This document shows, piece by piece, positions 49,997 to 59,365 of a stretch of 64,000 bases of DNA. Origin of the DNA: JAHCHG01 sp965214585 (GTDB lineage Bacteria; Acidobacteriota; Blastocatellia; Pyrinomonadales; Pyrinomonadaceae). The stretch covers positions 2,170,001 through 2,234,000 of the forward strand of contig OZ243957.1 of the NCBI GenBank assembly GCA_965214585.1. The letters are read 5' to 3'. The notes under the pieces are model-generated. The model did no database searches and was not told where the DNA came from. It saw only the letters and a program-made list of their open reading frames with translations. The position numbers were made by a program, and so were the translations under genes. How positions within the stretch are numbered: position 1 is the first letter of the stretch; each line of letters opens with the position of its first letter.

Positions 49997-52900
49997 ATGC
50001 GAAATAAAACAATTTTAATCATACTTGTATTGTGTTTGGGCGTTTTCTCTTTACCGGCGCAAACATCTAAAAATGCTTCTCCGAGTGATAACGCCAATAT
50101 TTTCGATGCAATGAAATGGCGGCTCGTCGGACCGTTTCGCGGCGGACGCTCAAATGCGGTTCACGGCGTTCTCGGCGATGCAAAGACTTATTATATGGGA
50201 ACGACGGGCGGCGGACTTTGGAAAACGGAGGACGCGGGAGTTTCTTGGAAAAATATCTCGGACGGATATTTTAAGACGGGTTCGGTTGGGGCGATTGCGG
50301 TTGCGCCGAGCGATTCAAATGTGGTTTATGTCGGGATGGGCGAACACGCCGTGCGCGGCGTGATGTCGCATTCGGGCGACGGAGTTTATAAATCTACCGA
50401 CGCTGGGAAAACTTGGAAAAAAATCGGTTTGGGCGAAACTCGGCACATTTCGCGGATTATTGTTCATCCGAAAAATCCCGATGTTGTTTATGTTGCGGCG
50501 CAGGGCGCACTTTACGGTAGTTCAAAGGAGCGCGGGCTTTTTAAGTCAACGGACGGCGGGAAAACTTGGGAAAATATCTTGTATGTGGACGAAAAAACGG
50601 GCGCGTCGGAACTTTCGATGGACGCGAACAATCCGCGAATTTTGTATGCGGCGATGTGGGAATACGGTCGCCGTCCGTGGCAGGTGATTAGCGGCGGCGC
50701 GGGAAGCGGTTTGTATAAATCAACCGACAGCGGCGAGAATTGGGAGAAATTGACGACGGGTTTGCCCGAAGAAATGGGCAAAATGGCGATTGCCGTCAGT
50801 CCTTCAAATTCCGAAAAAGTTTATGCCTTGATCGAAAGCGACACGGAAAAGGATTTGGGCGGTTTGTTTGTGTCGAATGACGCGGGCAAAAAATGGAAAC
50901 GAGTTTCGGACGACAACCGTTTGACGCAGAGAGCTTGGTATTACATCGAATTATTTGTTGACCCGCAGGACGAAGATACGATTTATGTTTTGTCCGCGCC
51001 GGCTTTGCGTTCGGGCGACGGCGGGAAGACTTGGGAAACTTTGTCGGGAACGCACGGCGATTATCACGATTTGTGGATCAATCCCGACAATCCGAAAAAC
51101 TTTGTCATCGCCAACGACGGCGGCGCGGCGATAACTTTTAACAAGGGCAAAACGTGGAGCGTGCAGAGCAATATGCCGACGGCGCAGTTTTATCGGATAA
51201 ATGTTGATAACGGGTTTCCGTATCGGATTTACGGCGGACAGCAGGATAATACTTCGGTTGCAATCGCCAGCCGCGAATTCGGCAGTTCCGGCATTACAAC
51301 CGATGCGTGGACGGCTTCGGCGGGCGGCGAAAGCGCGTTTTTGGCGTTTGACCCGGACAAGCCGGATTATGTTTTGGGCGGAAGTTATCAAGGAACAATT
51401 GAAGTTTTAGACGTTCGCGCGAAAGCCGCGACGAACATAATGGCTGCGCCGCTGCAATATCTCGGCTTGGACGCTAAAGATTTGAAATATCGCTACAACT
51501 GGAACGCGCCGATCATCTGGAGCAAACACGAGCCGAACACTTTTTATCACGGTTCGCAATATCTTTTGAAAACGTCGGATTTGGGCAAGACTTGGAAGGA
51601 AGTTTCGCCCGATCTGACGCGCAACGAAAAGGAAAAACAAGGAAAAGGCGGCGTGCCATACACGAATGAAGCCGTCGGCGCGGAAAATTACGGAACGCTT
51701 TCTTACGTCGCGGAATCGCCGTTCGAGAAGGGCGTGATTTGGACGGGAAGCGACGACGGACTCGTTCATTTAACGCGCGACGGCGGCGCGACTTGGAAAA
51801 ATGTCACGCCGAAGAATCTGCCCGAAACTTTGATCAACGCGATTGAAATTTCGCCGCACGACAAAGCAACGGCTTATATTGCGACGACGCGCTACAAATT
51901 CAACGATCATCGTCCGGGTTTATACAAAACTACGGATTACGGAAATAGCTGGACGAAAATTGACGACGGAATTCCGCCCGATGCGTTCACGCGCGTCGTG
52001 CGCGAAGATAATGTCAGACGGGATTTGCTGTTTGCCGGAACGGAACTCGGCGTTTTTATTTCGTGGGACGGCGGAAAGAATTGGTCAAAGTTTCAACTGA
52101 ATCTGCCGATCACGCCGATCACCGATCTGCGCGTTCACAAAAACGATTTGGTTGCCGCGACTTCCGGCAGATCGTTCTGGATTTTAGACGATTTAAATGT
52201 TTTGCGGCAGTATAAAAACGATTTAAAAACTTTTTCAATTTTGCAGCCGGCGGACGCTTATCTTGCCAACGGTTCGAGCGAACTGGACAAACCGGACGAA
52301 GATTTTGACGGAACTAACACATACAGAGGCGTAAATCCGGCAAACGGGATTGTCGTTTATTACACTTTGCCCGAAATGAAAAAAGACGAACACATCACGC
52401 TCGAAGTAAAAGACGCGTCGGGAAATCTCGTCCGCACATATTCTTCAAAGGAAAACAAAGATTTCAAAAAATACGACGGCGGACCGAATGCCGAACCAAA
52501 ATTACCGAAATCGAAAGGCTTAAATCGTTTCGTTTGGGATATGCGTTATGAAACTTTGCCGGGCGTTGAGAATGTTTATATCGAGGCAAGCTATCGCGGA
52601 CACAAAGCGTCGCCGGGCAAATATATTTTCACCTTAAAAATGAACGGGCAGAATGTTTCCGCCGAAGCCGATGTTCTCGCTAATCCGCTTTATCCGACCA
52701 AACCGGAAACTTATCGGGAATATCATCAAACGATTTCCGCTATGGAAAACGAATTAACCGCGATGCACCGCCTTGTCAATGATCTTTACGAAAAACAAAA
52801 GCAGCTTGAAACGCTTTTGGAAGAATTGCCGAAAGACGAGAGATTCGCCGCCGTCAGGGAAAACGGCGAAATGCTGCTCAAGAAAATGAAAACTTGGGAC

Positions 52901-53164
52901 GAAGCGATGGTTCAGCGAAAATCAAAGGCGTATGACGACGTTGAAAATTTTCCGAACAAATTTACGGCAAATTATATGTTTTTGATAAACCAAACCGAAA
53001 GCGAAATTCCGCGCGTCAATCAGCCTTCGCTTGATGTGCTGAAAGAGATGAATGCCGAATGGCAAGTTTTAAAAGCAAGAGCAAACGAGATTTTAAATAA
53101 GGATATTCCGCAGATCAACAAGCAGCTTTGGGATGCCGGAAAAGGCGCGATTTGGAAGGAGTAA
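49997..53164 (+). CDS. Secreted BNR/sortilin-like (VPS10) propeller protein
   Basis: A 1055-residue exported protein. Signal peptide about 1-22. Residues about 35-740 are multiple BNR/sialidase-like blades with the Asp-box pattern: VSWKNISDGYF, TWKKIGLGETRH, KSTDGGKTWENILY, YKSTDSGENWEKL, ATWKNVTPKNL and SWDGGKNWSKFQ. They form one or two large propellers of the VPS10/sortilin type. The C-terminal about 200 residues include a beta-sandwich (NRFVWDMRYETLPGV) and a helical pair. The protein may bind peptides or glycans outside the cell. No sialidase Arg triad is apparent. It lies between the two antitoxin copies. Confidence 0.9.
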   Translation: MRNKTILIILVLCLGVFSLPAQTSKNASPSDNANIFDAMKWRLVGPFRGGRSNAVHGVLGDAKTYYMGTTGGGLWKTEDAGVSWKNISDGYFKTGSVGAIAVAPSDSNVVYVGMGEHAVRGVMSHSGDGVYKSTDAGKTWKKIGLGETRHISRIIVHPKNPDVVYVAAQGALYGSSKERGLFKSTDGGKTWENILYVDEKTGASELSMDANNPRILYAAMWEYGRRPWQVISGGAGSGLYKSTDSGENWEKLTTGLPEEMGKMAIAVSPSNSEKVYALIESDTEKDLGGLFVSNDAGKKWKRVSDDNRLTQRAWYYIELFVDPQDEDTIYVLSAPALRSGDGGKTWETLSGTHGDYHDLWINPDNPKNFVIANDGGAAITFNKGKTWSVQSNMPTAQFYRINVDNGFPYRIYGGQQDNTSVAIASREFGSSGITTDAWTASAGGESAFLAFDPDKPDYVLGGSYQGTIEVLDVRAKAATNIMAAPLQYLGLDAKDLKYRYNWNAPIIWSKHEPNTFYHGSQYLLKTSDLGKTWKEVSPDLTRNEKEKQGKGGVPYTNEAVGAENYGTLSYVAESPFEKGVIWTGSDDGLVHLTRDGGATWKNVTPKNLPETLINAIEISPHDKATAYIATTRYKFNDHRPGLYKTTDYGNSWTKIDDGIPPDAFTRVVREDNVRRDLLFAGTELGVFISWDGGKNWSKFQLNLPITPITDLRVHKNDLVAATSGRSFWILDDLNVLRQYKNDLKTFSILQPADAYLANGSSELDKPDEDFDGTNTYRGVNPANGIVVYYTLPEMKKDEHITLEVKDASGNLVRTYSSKENKDFKKYDGGPNAEPKLPKSKGLNRFVWDMRYETLPGVENVYIEASYRGHKASPGKYIFTLKMNGQNVSAEADVLANPLYPTKPETYREYHQTISAMENELTAMHRLVNDLYEKQKQLETLLEELPKDERFAAVRENGEMLLKKMKTWDEAMVQRKSKAYDDVENFPNKFTANYMFLINQTESEIPRVNQPSLDVLKEMNAEWQVLKARANEILNKDIPQINKQLWDAGKGAIWKE

Positions 53165-53277
53165 AATAAGAAATATAAAGAGGATAGACGGGATATACAG
53201 AGATATTTTTCTGTTTATCTTATCTTCTTTTTTTCTCGCACATTCGCGGGCAAATCAGTATTTTTGATGTGTTTCTA

Positions 53278-53286
53278 TGCTATAAT
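53278..53286 (+). promoter_or_regulatory. Extended -10 promoter of the TA operon
   Basis: TGCTATAAT is a full extended -10 sequence 31 bp upstream of the antitoxin ATG. The ribosome site AAAGGAG follows at 53301. It resembles the region before the duplicate antitoxin. Confidence 0.5.
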
Positions 53287-53317
53287 TTCAGAAAAAGCGG
53301 AAAGGAGTTTTTCAGTT

Positions 53318-53512
53318 ATGGCGACAGATAATGATAAAAAACAAACGAATTCAAACGGCGCAAATGACACGAGCGATCTGCCGCGGGCGAAGGATTTCAA
53401 GTTGCCGAAAAAATTGACGAAACTGCAAAAAGAACTCATCAAAGCAACGCGCGAAGCGATGGAAGCCTTAAAAGAAGAAGAAAGAAAATATGGAAAGAAA
53501 ACCTATCTTTGA
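53318..53512 (+). CDS. Antitoxin of a PIN-toxin module
   Basis: A 64-residue protein with a polar N-terminus and a helical, charged C-terminus (KLTKLQKELIKATREAMEAL). Its last 23 bases overlap the toxin start in another frame, a usual toxin-antitoxin arrangement. I do not recognise a VapB DNA-binding domain, so the family may be new or the N-terminus may be disordered. ATG at 53318 is chosen because AAAGGAG is at 53301 and the family copy at 49305 starts there; an in-frame ATG at 53264 is not supported. Confidence 0.75.
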   Translation: MATDNDKKQTNSNGANDTSDLPRAKDFKLPKKLTKLQKELIKATREAMEALKEEERKYGKKTYL

Positions 53513-53912
53513 TACCTCGATTTTTTCCGATTATGCTGATCGTGTAGATGAATACATCTTGTCCGTGCTTTTCCCGACCATTGTATTTTATGAACTTATT
53601 GCCACTTCGATTGATGCTTCGACTTTGCAAAAATACGAGCGTTGGCGGATTCTGCTTAACAAAAACGATTCTTTGATAAATCCGACAAAAGCCGATTGGT
53701 GGGAAACGGGGAAAGCCATTCGCCGACTTTATCTGCTCAAAACCGCTTCGCAGTCAAAACTGAAAACTTTACGAAACGACGCTCTGATCTCGCGCCTTGC
53801 CGTTAAAAATAAGGGCTTTGTCGTAACACACGATGTTGATGATTTTCAGATCATTCAAAAGGTGATGACCGATTTGAGAGTGATTTCGGCAAAAGAATTT
53901 TTCGAGAGCTAA
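53490..53912 (+). CDS. PIN-domain ribonuclease toxin (VapC-like)
   Basis: A 140-residue PIN-domain protein. Acidic active-site residues: Asp in FDTSIFSDYAD, Glu in VFYELIATS, Asp in LRNDALISRLA and Asp in VVTHDVDDFQII. PIN toxins cleave tRNA or rRNA and are neutralised by a co-encoded antitoxin. It overlaps the antitoxin gene by 23 bases. The stop codon at 53912 is followed nine bases on by the end of an antisense PEPC-like fragment (53921). Confidence 0.85.
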   Translation: MERKPIFDTSIFSDYADRVDEYILSVLFPTIVFYELIATSIDASTLQKYERWRILLNKNDSLINPTKADWWETGKAIRRLYLLKTASQSKLKTLRNDALISRLAVKNKGFVVTHDVDDFQIIQKVMTDLRVISAKEFFES

Positions 53913-53920
53913 TCTATTTT

Positions 53921-54076
53921 TTAAGCCGAATTTCTGCCCGCGTTGATAATTCCGAATGAACAGCGCACGATTAGTTTTTCGTAAGCAGTTTTCAAATTTG
54001 AAATATTATCAATATATAAGTAAGGACTTAGCAAAATAAATGATAAAATTGTAAATTGTTTTAGCTTGCTCCTCAT
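53921..54076 (-). pseudogene. Chimeric 51-residue frame: lipoprotein start fused to the PEP carboxylase C-terminus
   Basis: The frame MRSKLKQFTILSFILL matches the signal peptide of the neighbouring lipoproteins. After a 12-residue junction (SPYLYIDNISNL) it continues KTAYEKLIVRCSFGIINAGR then NSA and stop, matching the last 24 residues of PEP carboxylase (56798) with one change. The DNA at 53921-53985 is almost the same as 56798-56864. It is best read as a recombination junction between a third lipoprotein copy and a duplicated ppc 3' end; in-frame fusion may be chance. Confidence 0.75.
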
Positions 54077-54086
54077 TTTGTTATCT

Positions 54087-54650
54087 TTACTGTTTTGGCG
54101 CAGGTTTTTCTTTTCTCAAAAGTTCTCTTTGAATATCGAATGCTCTGTGATTAGTTTTCATAAATGTATCTAACGCGATGACGGGTTTTTCAATGATAAA
54201 ACTGTGGATGTAAACTCTCTCTCCGCCGACATTGAAGGTTGAAGTTTCGTGATCGCTGGCAAAAACTTTGTTTTTCGATTCTTCTTCCGTAACTTCATCC
54301 GTATTTCTCCAAGTCGGATCATCGGGGTTTTTTACTGAATATCGCGGATGAAGATATTCAATCGGAGTTTTGTTTCCCTTTTCATCAACAAAATAATAAT
54401 TTAATTTATAAGCTGTTTTTTCAAGCGGCTGCTTAACTTTTATCAGACCGTCTTTCGGCACACGGAAAATGATTTTTCCGTCTTGCGTTGTTTCGGGCGT
54501 GATGCCGTCGGGTTGATTAAAGATGATAATCACGCCGCCTGTGAAACCTTCGGGAATCAAATATGTAATTTCGGTAGGTTTGCTGAACGATACGCAGGCA
54601 AGATTTAGCAAAATAAATGATAAAATTGTAAATTGTTTTAGTTTATTCAT
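54087..54650 (-). CDS. Lipoprotein, tandem paralogue A
   Basis: A 187-residue lipoprotein with signal peptide and lipobox (FILLNLAC, Cys19), a beta-rich body beginning ITYLIPEGFTGGVIIIFNQP resembling DUF6843-type proteins, and a basic C-terminus. It is about 85 percent identical to the next gene upstream and lies four bases from it. The function is unknown. It probably arose by recent tandem duplication, and a remnant third copy starts just downstream at 54076. Confidence 0.8.
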   Translation of the reverse strand: MNKLKQFTILSFILLNLACVSFSKPTEITYLIPEGFTGGVIIIFNQPDGITPETTQDGKIIFRVPKDGLIKVKQPLEKTAYKLNYYFVDEKGNKTPIEYLHPRYSVKNPDDPTWRNTDEVTEEESKNKVFASDHETSTFNVGGERVYIHSFIIEKPVIALDTFMKTNHRAFDIQRELLRKEKPAPKQ

Positions 54651-54654
54651 TTTG

Positions 54655-55224
54655 TTATTTTTGCTGTTTCGTCGCAGATGATTCTTTTTTCAAAAGTTCT
54701 ATCTGAATATCGAAAATTTTATCAATAGTCTTTAACAATGTATCTAAAGCAATGATTGGTTTTTCAATGATAAAACTATTGATATAAACTCTTCCTTTAC
54801 TGACATTAAAATTTGTAGTTCTGTAGTCGCTGGCAAAAACCTCGTTTTTCGATTCTTCTTCCGTAACTTCATCCGTATTTCTCCAACTCGGATCATTCGG
54901 ATTTTTTACCGAATATTGCGGGTGAAGATATTCAATCCGGGTTTTGTTTCCCTTTTCATCAACAAAATAATAATTTAATTTATAAACTGTTTTTTCGAGA
55001 GGTTGCTTAACTTTTATCAATCCGTCTTTCGGAACGCGGAAGATAATTGTGCCGTCCTGCGTCGTTTCAGGAGTGATGCCGTCGGGTTGGTTAAAAACGA
55101 TAATCACGCCGCCGGTGAAACCTTCGGGAATTAAATATGTGATTTCAGTAGGTTTGCTAAACGATACGCAGGCAAGGTTTAGCAAAATAAACGATAAAAT
55201 TGTAAATTGTTTCAGCTTTTTCAT
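54655..55224 (-). CDS. Lipoprotein, tandem paralogue B
   Basis: A 189-residue paralogue of the preceding entry with the same lipobox (FILLNLAC), ITYLIPEGFTGGVIIVFNQP start, KLNYYFVDEKGNKTR middle and WRNTDEVTEEESK segment. The C-terminal third differs most (YRTTNFNVSKGRVYINSFII, then KKESSATKQQK). It lies 22 bp after the peptidoglycan-binding gene on the same strand, suggesting one transcript for the three. Confidence 0.8.
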   Translation of the reverse strand: MKKLKQFTILSFILLNLACVSFSKPTEITYLIPEGFTGGVIIVFNQPDGITPETTQDGTIIFRVPKDGLIKVKQPLEKTVYKLNYYFVDEKGNKTRIEYLHPQYSVKNPNDPSWRNTDEVTEEESKNEVFASDYRTTNFNVSKGRVYINSFIIEKPIIALDTLLKTIDKIFDIQIELLKKESSATKQQK

Positions 55225-55246
55225 TTTTCACCTCTTAAATTTATCT

Positions 55247-56530
55247 TTACGGAGTCGGAGTTGGAGCCGGACGCGGAATAGGAAGCGATTTTCCCCGTAA
55301 TTGAAACTTTCCCGGTTTTACGGTTGGTAAATCCGTGAATTGTTTGTTGTGTTGAGCGAGCGAAATAACTCTGCCTGATTTTTGAACGCCGGTAAAAATA
55401 CCGTTCTCCACAATAACGGATACATCAATGTCAATCATCGGCAACTGCTTATCTCCGACTATTCCCAATCTGCCGTCGCGTGTAAAAACCGGACCGTCGC
55501 CTTCGCGCACTTGCCAAACGCCCAGCATCAAACCATTCCCGATACGGTCAATAACGTAAGTTTCAACTGCCGGAAATTGATCTCCCGTTATCTGTCCGCC
55601 AATCGTCATAAGATAAGTATCCGGCTTGGAAGTATAAGAATGATTAAAATAAATATTAGCGTGAACATCAATATCGGAAGCAACAAGACTGTTCTTTCCC
55701 CAAAGAGCAAAAGCGTCGTCATTGCCGTGAAAATGATAACGAATATCATTACCTTCGCGGATTAAACCGTTTGGTTGAACTTCGCCTGTATCTTCATCGC
55801 TGATGTAGCCTTCCGAGTTCGCCATTTTTATAGTGGACGGATTTAGCCCCATTGAAGTAGGAATAGAAGGTATAATAGGAGTAGGAGGTATAAATAGAAA
55901 GGAAGTTGTCGCCGGTGCTGCTAGTGTAACCGAATAAGGATATTTGTGATTGCCGGGCGATGCGATCATTTTTGATATTGCTTGTAATCTATAACTGGCT
56001 CTGAGATTATGTCCAAAACGACGGTTATTTCCGTCTCCTTGTGATAAATTTAGCGGTCCAAACCAATCGAATGGAGCAAATACTGTAACAAAAACCCTAA
56101 ACGAAAAATCACCTGAAAAAGACCGATTGCCCGGACTTGGTCCCTTTTTGTGAACAAATCCGGTGATGCCTGTCGGATTTTGCGGATTTACTTTGTTAAA
56201 CGGAAACTTTGAACGATAACCGAGCGTTAGCAAATCCCGAACCGTCTGATTTGCCGCCGAAACGACTTTGATTTGAATCGGATTCATCTCCGCGCCGATG
56301 GCAAGCCACGTTTTGACGTTCATTGCGCCCGTCGGATTCAGATTTTTACTTTTTTGAAAATCCGCCAAAGCCTTTGCGGTTTCCGCATCAAATAAATTGT
56401 TTGGTTTTAGACTTACGGTTGAAGTTCTCCGGTTTGAGTTGAGAAATGTTTTAATAATCCTGACGGCAGAATCATTATGTCCGGTGCGAAATATACACGA
56501 TTTTAGTTTTATCAGATCATTCGGCTGCAT
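55247..56530 (-). CDS. Peptidoglycan-binding-domain protein
   Basis: A 427-residue protein with an N-terminal PG-binding-1-like domain (about 5-75: GHNDSAVRIIKTFLNSN, FDAETAKALADFQKSKNLN, GAMNVKTWLAIG), then a Pro-rich linker near 215-225 and a C-terminal beta-rich region (about 240-410) that I do not recognise. It ends in a Pro/Thr tail (PIPRPAPTPTP). No signal peptide is visible with the ATG at 56530; an in-frame ATG at 56569 adds MTLNLTNFILAFT, which could be a weak export signal. Confidence 0.72.
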   Translation of the reverse strand: MQPNDLIKLKSCIFRTGHNDSAVRIIKTFLNSNRRTSTVSLKPNNLFDAETAKALADFQKSKNLNPTGAMNVKTWLAIGAEMNPIQIKVVSAANQTVRDLLTLGYRSKFPFNKVNPQNPTGITGFVHKKGPSPGNRSFSGDFSFRVFVTVFAPFDWFGPLNLSQGDGNNRRFGHNLRASYRLQAISKMIASPGNHKYPYSVTLAAPATTSFLFIPPTPIIPSIPTSMGLNPSTIKMANSEGYISDEDTGEVQPNGLIREGNDIRYHFHGNDDAFALWGKNSLVASDIDVHANIYFNHSYTSKPDTYLMTIGGQITGDQFPAVETYVIDRIGNGLMLGVWQVREGDGPVFTRDGRLGIVGDKQLPMIDIDVSVIVENGIFTGVQKSGRVISLAQHNKQFTDLPTVKPGKFQLRGKSLPIPRPAPTPTP

Positions 56531-56579
56531 AGTAAATGCGAGTATAAAGTTTGTCAAATTCAAAGTCAATAAACTTTTT

Positions 56580-56765
56580 AGAAGCTGTTTGGAAACTCAA
56601 AAAAACGTAACGCCGGCATCTTGCCGGCTGTCTTGGTGGCTTCCAGCCGCCGATTCGAGCGTTATTTACTCGAATTGGCGGGAAAAAACAGATAAATCTG
56701 GCGGCAAGATGCCACCAAGACAGCCGGCTGGAAGCCTGCGATACAATTACCAAATAGATTTTTAG
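56580..56765. repeat. Family C palindromic element, copy 3
   Basis: AGAAGCTGTTTGGAAACTCA, inner ACGCCGGCATCTTGCCGGCT and GTCTTGGTGGCTTCCAGCCG with complementary right half. It closely matches the element at 9541-9723 and fills the gap between ppc and the peptidoglycan-binding gene. Confidence 0.8.
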
Positions 56766-56797
56766 GAGTTAAAACTTCATAAATATCTCAAATCTAC

Positions 56798-59365
56798 TCA
56801 AGCCGAATTTCTTCCCGCGTTGATAATTCCGAATGAACAGCGCACGATTAGTTTTTCGTAAGCGTTTTTCAGATCGGTTTCGTCGGCGCGAATCGTCGTC
56901 AGCGCGAATTGCTGAATCGTCGTCAGCGGCAGAACGATTTTTTCGCGCATCCGAACCGATTGCTGCGCGACGGGAAAATCCGTCATAAAGTCGGCGTTTT
57001 CCGTAATTATTCCGAGATATTTTTCGCACAACTTAAATTCTTCGTAAATTTTTCGCCACAGATCGCCGTAAGTTTTATCATTTTCGAGATGCGCCGTCAG
57101 CGGAAAAAATGTTTTCTGCATAGCCATTTCGCAGTTATCAATCAAGGCTTTGAAAAATCCGTTATTTTTGTAAAGTTCGGCGACTTCGCTTAATTTTCCC
57201 CGTTTTTCCAATTCTTCGAGCGCACTTCCGACTCCATAAAAACCGGGAACATTCTGCTTCATCTGACTCCACGCGCCGACGAAGGGAATGGCGCGAAGCG
57301 AATCGAGCGAAAGTTTTTTCGACGCTCCGCCGCGTTTTGCCGGACGCGAGCCGATGTTTGTCTGCGCGTAAAATTTCAGCGGACTGACGTTTTCCAGATA
57401 ATCTAAAAATATCGAATCGTTTTTCAGTTCCGAGTAAGACTGAAAGCTGATTCGCGCCAAATCTTTCATCAAAATTTCTTCGTCGGTTGAAAAAGTTTTT
57501 TCCTTTCCGCTAAAAATCGAGTTGTAAATTCCGGCGTGCAGAAGCTGTTCGACGTTGTAACGAGCCGCTTCGATTGTGCCGAAATTTGACGAAACGGTTT
57601 GTCCTTGAACGGTTAATTCGATGGCTTTATCGGAAATATTTTCGCCCATCGAATGGTAAAATCTGTGCGTTTTTCCGCCGCCTCTGGCGGGCGGTCCGCC
57701 GCGTCCGTCGAAGAAAATCACAGAAACTCCGAACTCACGCGAAATGGCGGTCAGTTCGTCTTTCGCTTTGTAAATTCCCCAATTCGCCATCAGATAACCG
57801 CCGTCTTTCGTGCCGTCGGAGAAGCCGAGCATAATCGTCTGCCTGTTGCCGCGTCGTTTCAAATGTTCCGCATAAGTTTCATTTTCGTAAAGCCGGCGCA
57901 TAACATTTGCCGCGTTATCTAAATCTTCGACGGTTTCAAAAAGCGGCACAATATCAATTGTCAAATCTTCCTTCGTCCAGCCGCCGAGAAGAAACAAACC
58001 GAAAACTTCGATCACATCGAGAGCGTTTTGCGCGTGAGAAATTATATAGCGATTGCAGCCCTTTTCGCCGTTTTGCCGTTGAATCCGCTTGATTGCTTTG
58101 ATATTTCGGAACGTATCTTTTACCAATTCATCTTCAAAAATCTCAGCGTCAATTTCATTTTCGATATTTAAAAGAGTTTCGATTTTATCGTTTTCGGAAA
58201 GCGTCTGAAAATTTTCGGGCAAAATGTCGGTTTTCTCCGCGATTTGTTCGTAAATATTTTTGTGAACCGAACTGTCTTGCCGAATGTCGAGCGATGCGAA
58301 ATGAAGTCCGAAAAGTTCGACTTTGTAAATCAGATTTTCGATCAAATGAACAAATAAACCGTTGTGTTTTTCGAGCAGAGTTTTATAGATTTTGTTTAAG
58401 TATCCGAGAATTTCGTCGGCGGTCAGATCGGAATTTTCGTCAGATTGAAAAGCGTTTTTGTAAAGTTTTTCTTCGAGTTCGGCTAAAGTGTTTTCAACTT
58501 CCGAAAAAGTCAGCCGGCGTTTTATTTTCCGCAAATCACGGTAATAACTTCGCAAAATCGCCAGACGCAGAGCATTTGCAGTTTTCAGAGTCGTTTCAAC
58601 CGTTACGAACGGATTTCCGTCGCGGTCTCCGCCCGACCAGAAGCCCATTTTCATAAGGTTTTTTACGTTTATTTCGTCGCCCGAAAATGTGTTTTTGATG
58701 TCGGAAGCGATTGTGCCAAAGGCTTGGTAAAAGACGTTTTCGAGATACCAGATCAAACTTACGGCTTCGTCAAACGGAGTCGGTTTCTGCTTTTTGAAAA
58801 ACGGCGTGCGTCCCAATTGCTGAAGCAGAGTTTTTATCTGCGTCGCGTCGTTTTCTTCAATCGCCTGCGCCAAATCGTTGATAATTCCGAGAACCGAACC
58901 GGGATAAAACTGCGTCGGATGCGCGGTTAAAACAAGGCGGACGCTGAAATCTTTGATCTTTTCGGCAAATTCTTTCTGCTTATTATTTTGCAAAATTGCC
59001 GTTTCCAGATTGGCTAATGTTCCGCTGCCGTTCAGGTTTCGCAGTTTGTCAAAAAAAGCGTCTTCGAGCGCGTCGAACAAAACGATCTGCCGTTCGGCGT
59101 ATTGCACGAAGCGGAAAAGCAGATCGAGTTTTTCCTGTTCGCTTTGGAGCGAAGTATTCGTCCGAAAAAAATCTTCGATAATCTGCGCCGGACTTTTTCC
59201 GCTTTTGAAGCCTTCTTCGCAAATTTGATTAAAAAGCGAAAGCAAAGTTCCGGTTTTCTCGATTCCGTAAAACGGCAGAGATAAAAAAAGGCTGTTATAA
59301 AGCTGAAAACTTATGCCGATGGTGTTTTCAAATTTTTCTCGTGCGTCCGAATATGTCTGTGTCAT
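56798..59365 (-). CDS. ppc: Phosphoenolpyruvate carboxylase
   Basis: An 855-residue carboxylase converting PEP and bicarbonate to oxaloacetate. Family motifs: RLVLTAHPTQFYPG (catalytic His), GFWSGGDRDGNPFVT, MLGFSDGTKDGGYLMANW, FFDGRGGPPARGGG. Length is near the lower end of the family. The C-terminus reads SFGIINAGRNSA where most PEPCs end in a GMRNTG-type sequence, so the final Gly is replaced by Ala. A duplicate of the last 24 codons lies at 53921. It stands alone on the minus strand. Confidence 0.95.
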   Translation of the reverse strand: MTQTYSDAREKFENTIGISFQLYNSLFLSLPFYGIEKTGTLLSLFNQICEEGFKSGKSPAQIIEDFFRTNTSLQSEQEKLDLLFRFVQYAERQIVLFDALEDAFFDKLRNLNGSGTLANLETAILQNNKQKEFAEKIKDFSVRLVLTAHPTQFYPGSVLGIINDLAQAIEENDATQIKTLLQQLGRTPFFKKQKPTPFDEAVSLIWYLENVFYQAFGTIASDIKNTFSGDEINVKNLMKMGFWSGGDRDGNPFVTVETTLKTANALRLAILRSYYRDLRKIKRRLTFSEVENTLAELEEKLYKNAFQSDENSDLTADEILGYLNKIYKTLLEKHNGLFVHLIENLIYKVELFGLHFASLDIRQDSSVHKNIYEQIAEKTDILPENFQTLSENDKIETLLNIENEIDAEIFEDELVKDTFRNIKAIKRIQRQNGEKGCNRYIISHAQNALDVIEVFGLFLLGGWTKEDLTIDIVPLFETVEDLDNAANVMRRLYENETYAEHLKRRGNRQTIMLGFSDGTKDGGYLMANWGIYKAKDELTAISREFGVSVIFFDGRGGPPARGGGKTHRFYHSMGENISDKAIELTVQGQTVSSNFGTIEAARYNVEQLLHAGIYNSIFSGKEKTFSTDEEILMKDLARISFQSYSELKNDSIFLDYLENVSPLKFYAQTNIGSRPAKRGGASKKLSLDSLRAIPFVGAWSQMKQNVPGFYGVGSALEELEKRGKLSEVAELYKNNGFFKALIDNCEMAMQKTFFPLTAHLENDKTYGDLWRKIYEEFKLCEKYLGIITENADFMTDFPVAQQSVRMREKIVLPLTTIQQFALTTIRADETDLKNAYEKLIVRCSFGIINAGRNSA

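Noticed and set aside
49997..53164. Sialidase annotation for the propeller protein
   Set aside because: Asp-box blades are present but the Arg triad and catalytic Tyr/Glu of sialidases were not seen; a sortilin-like binding role fits better.
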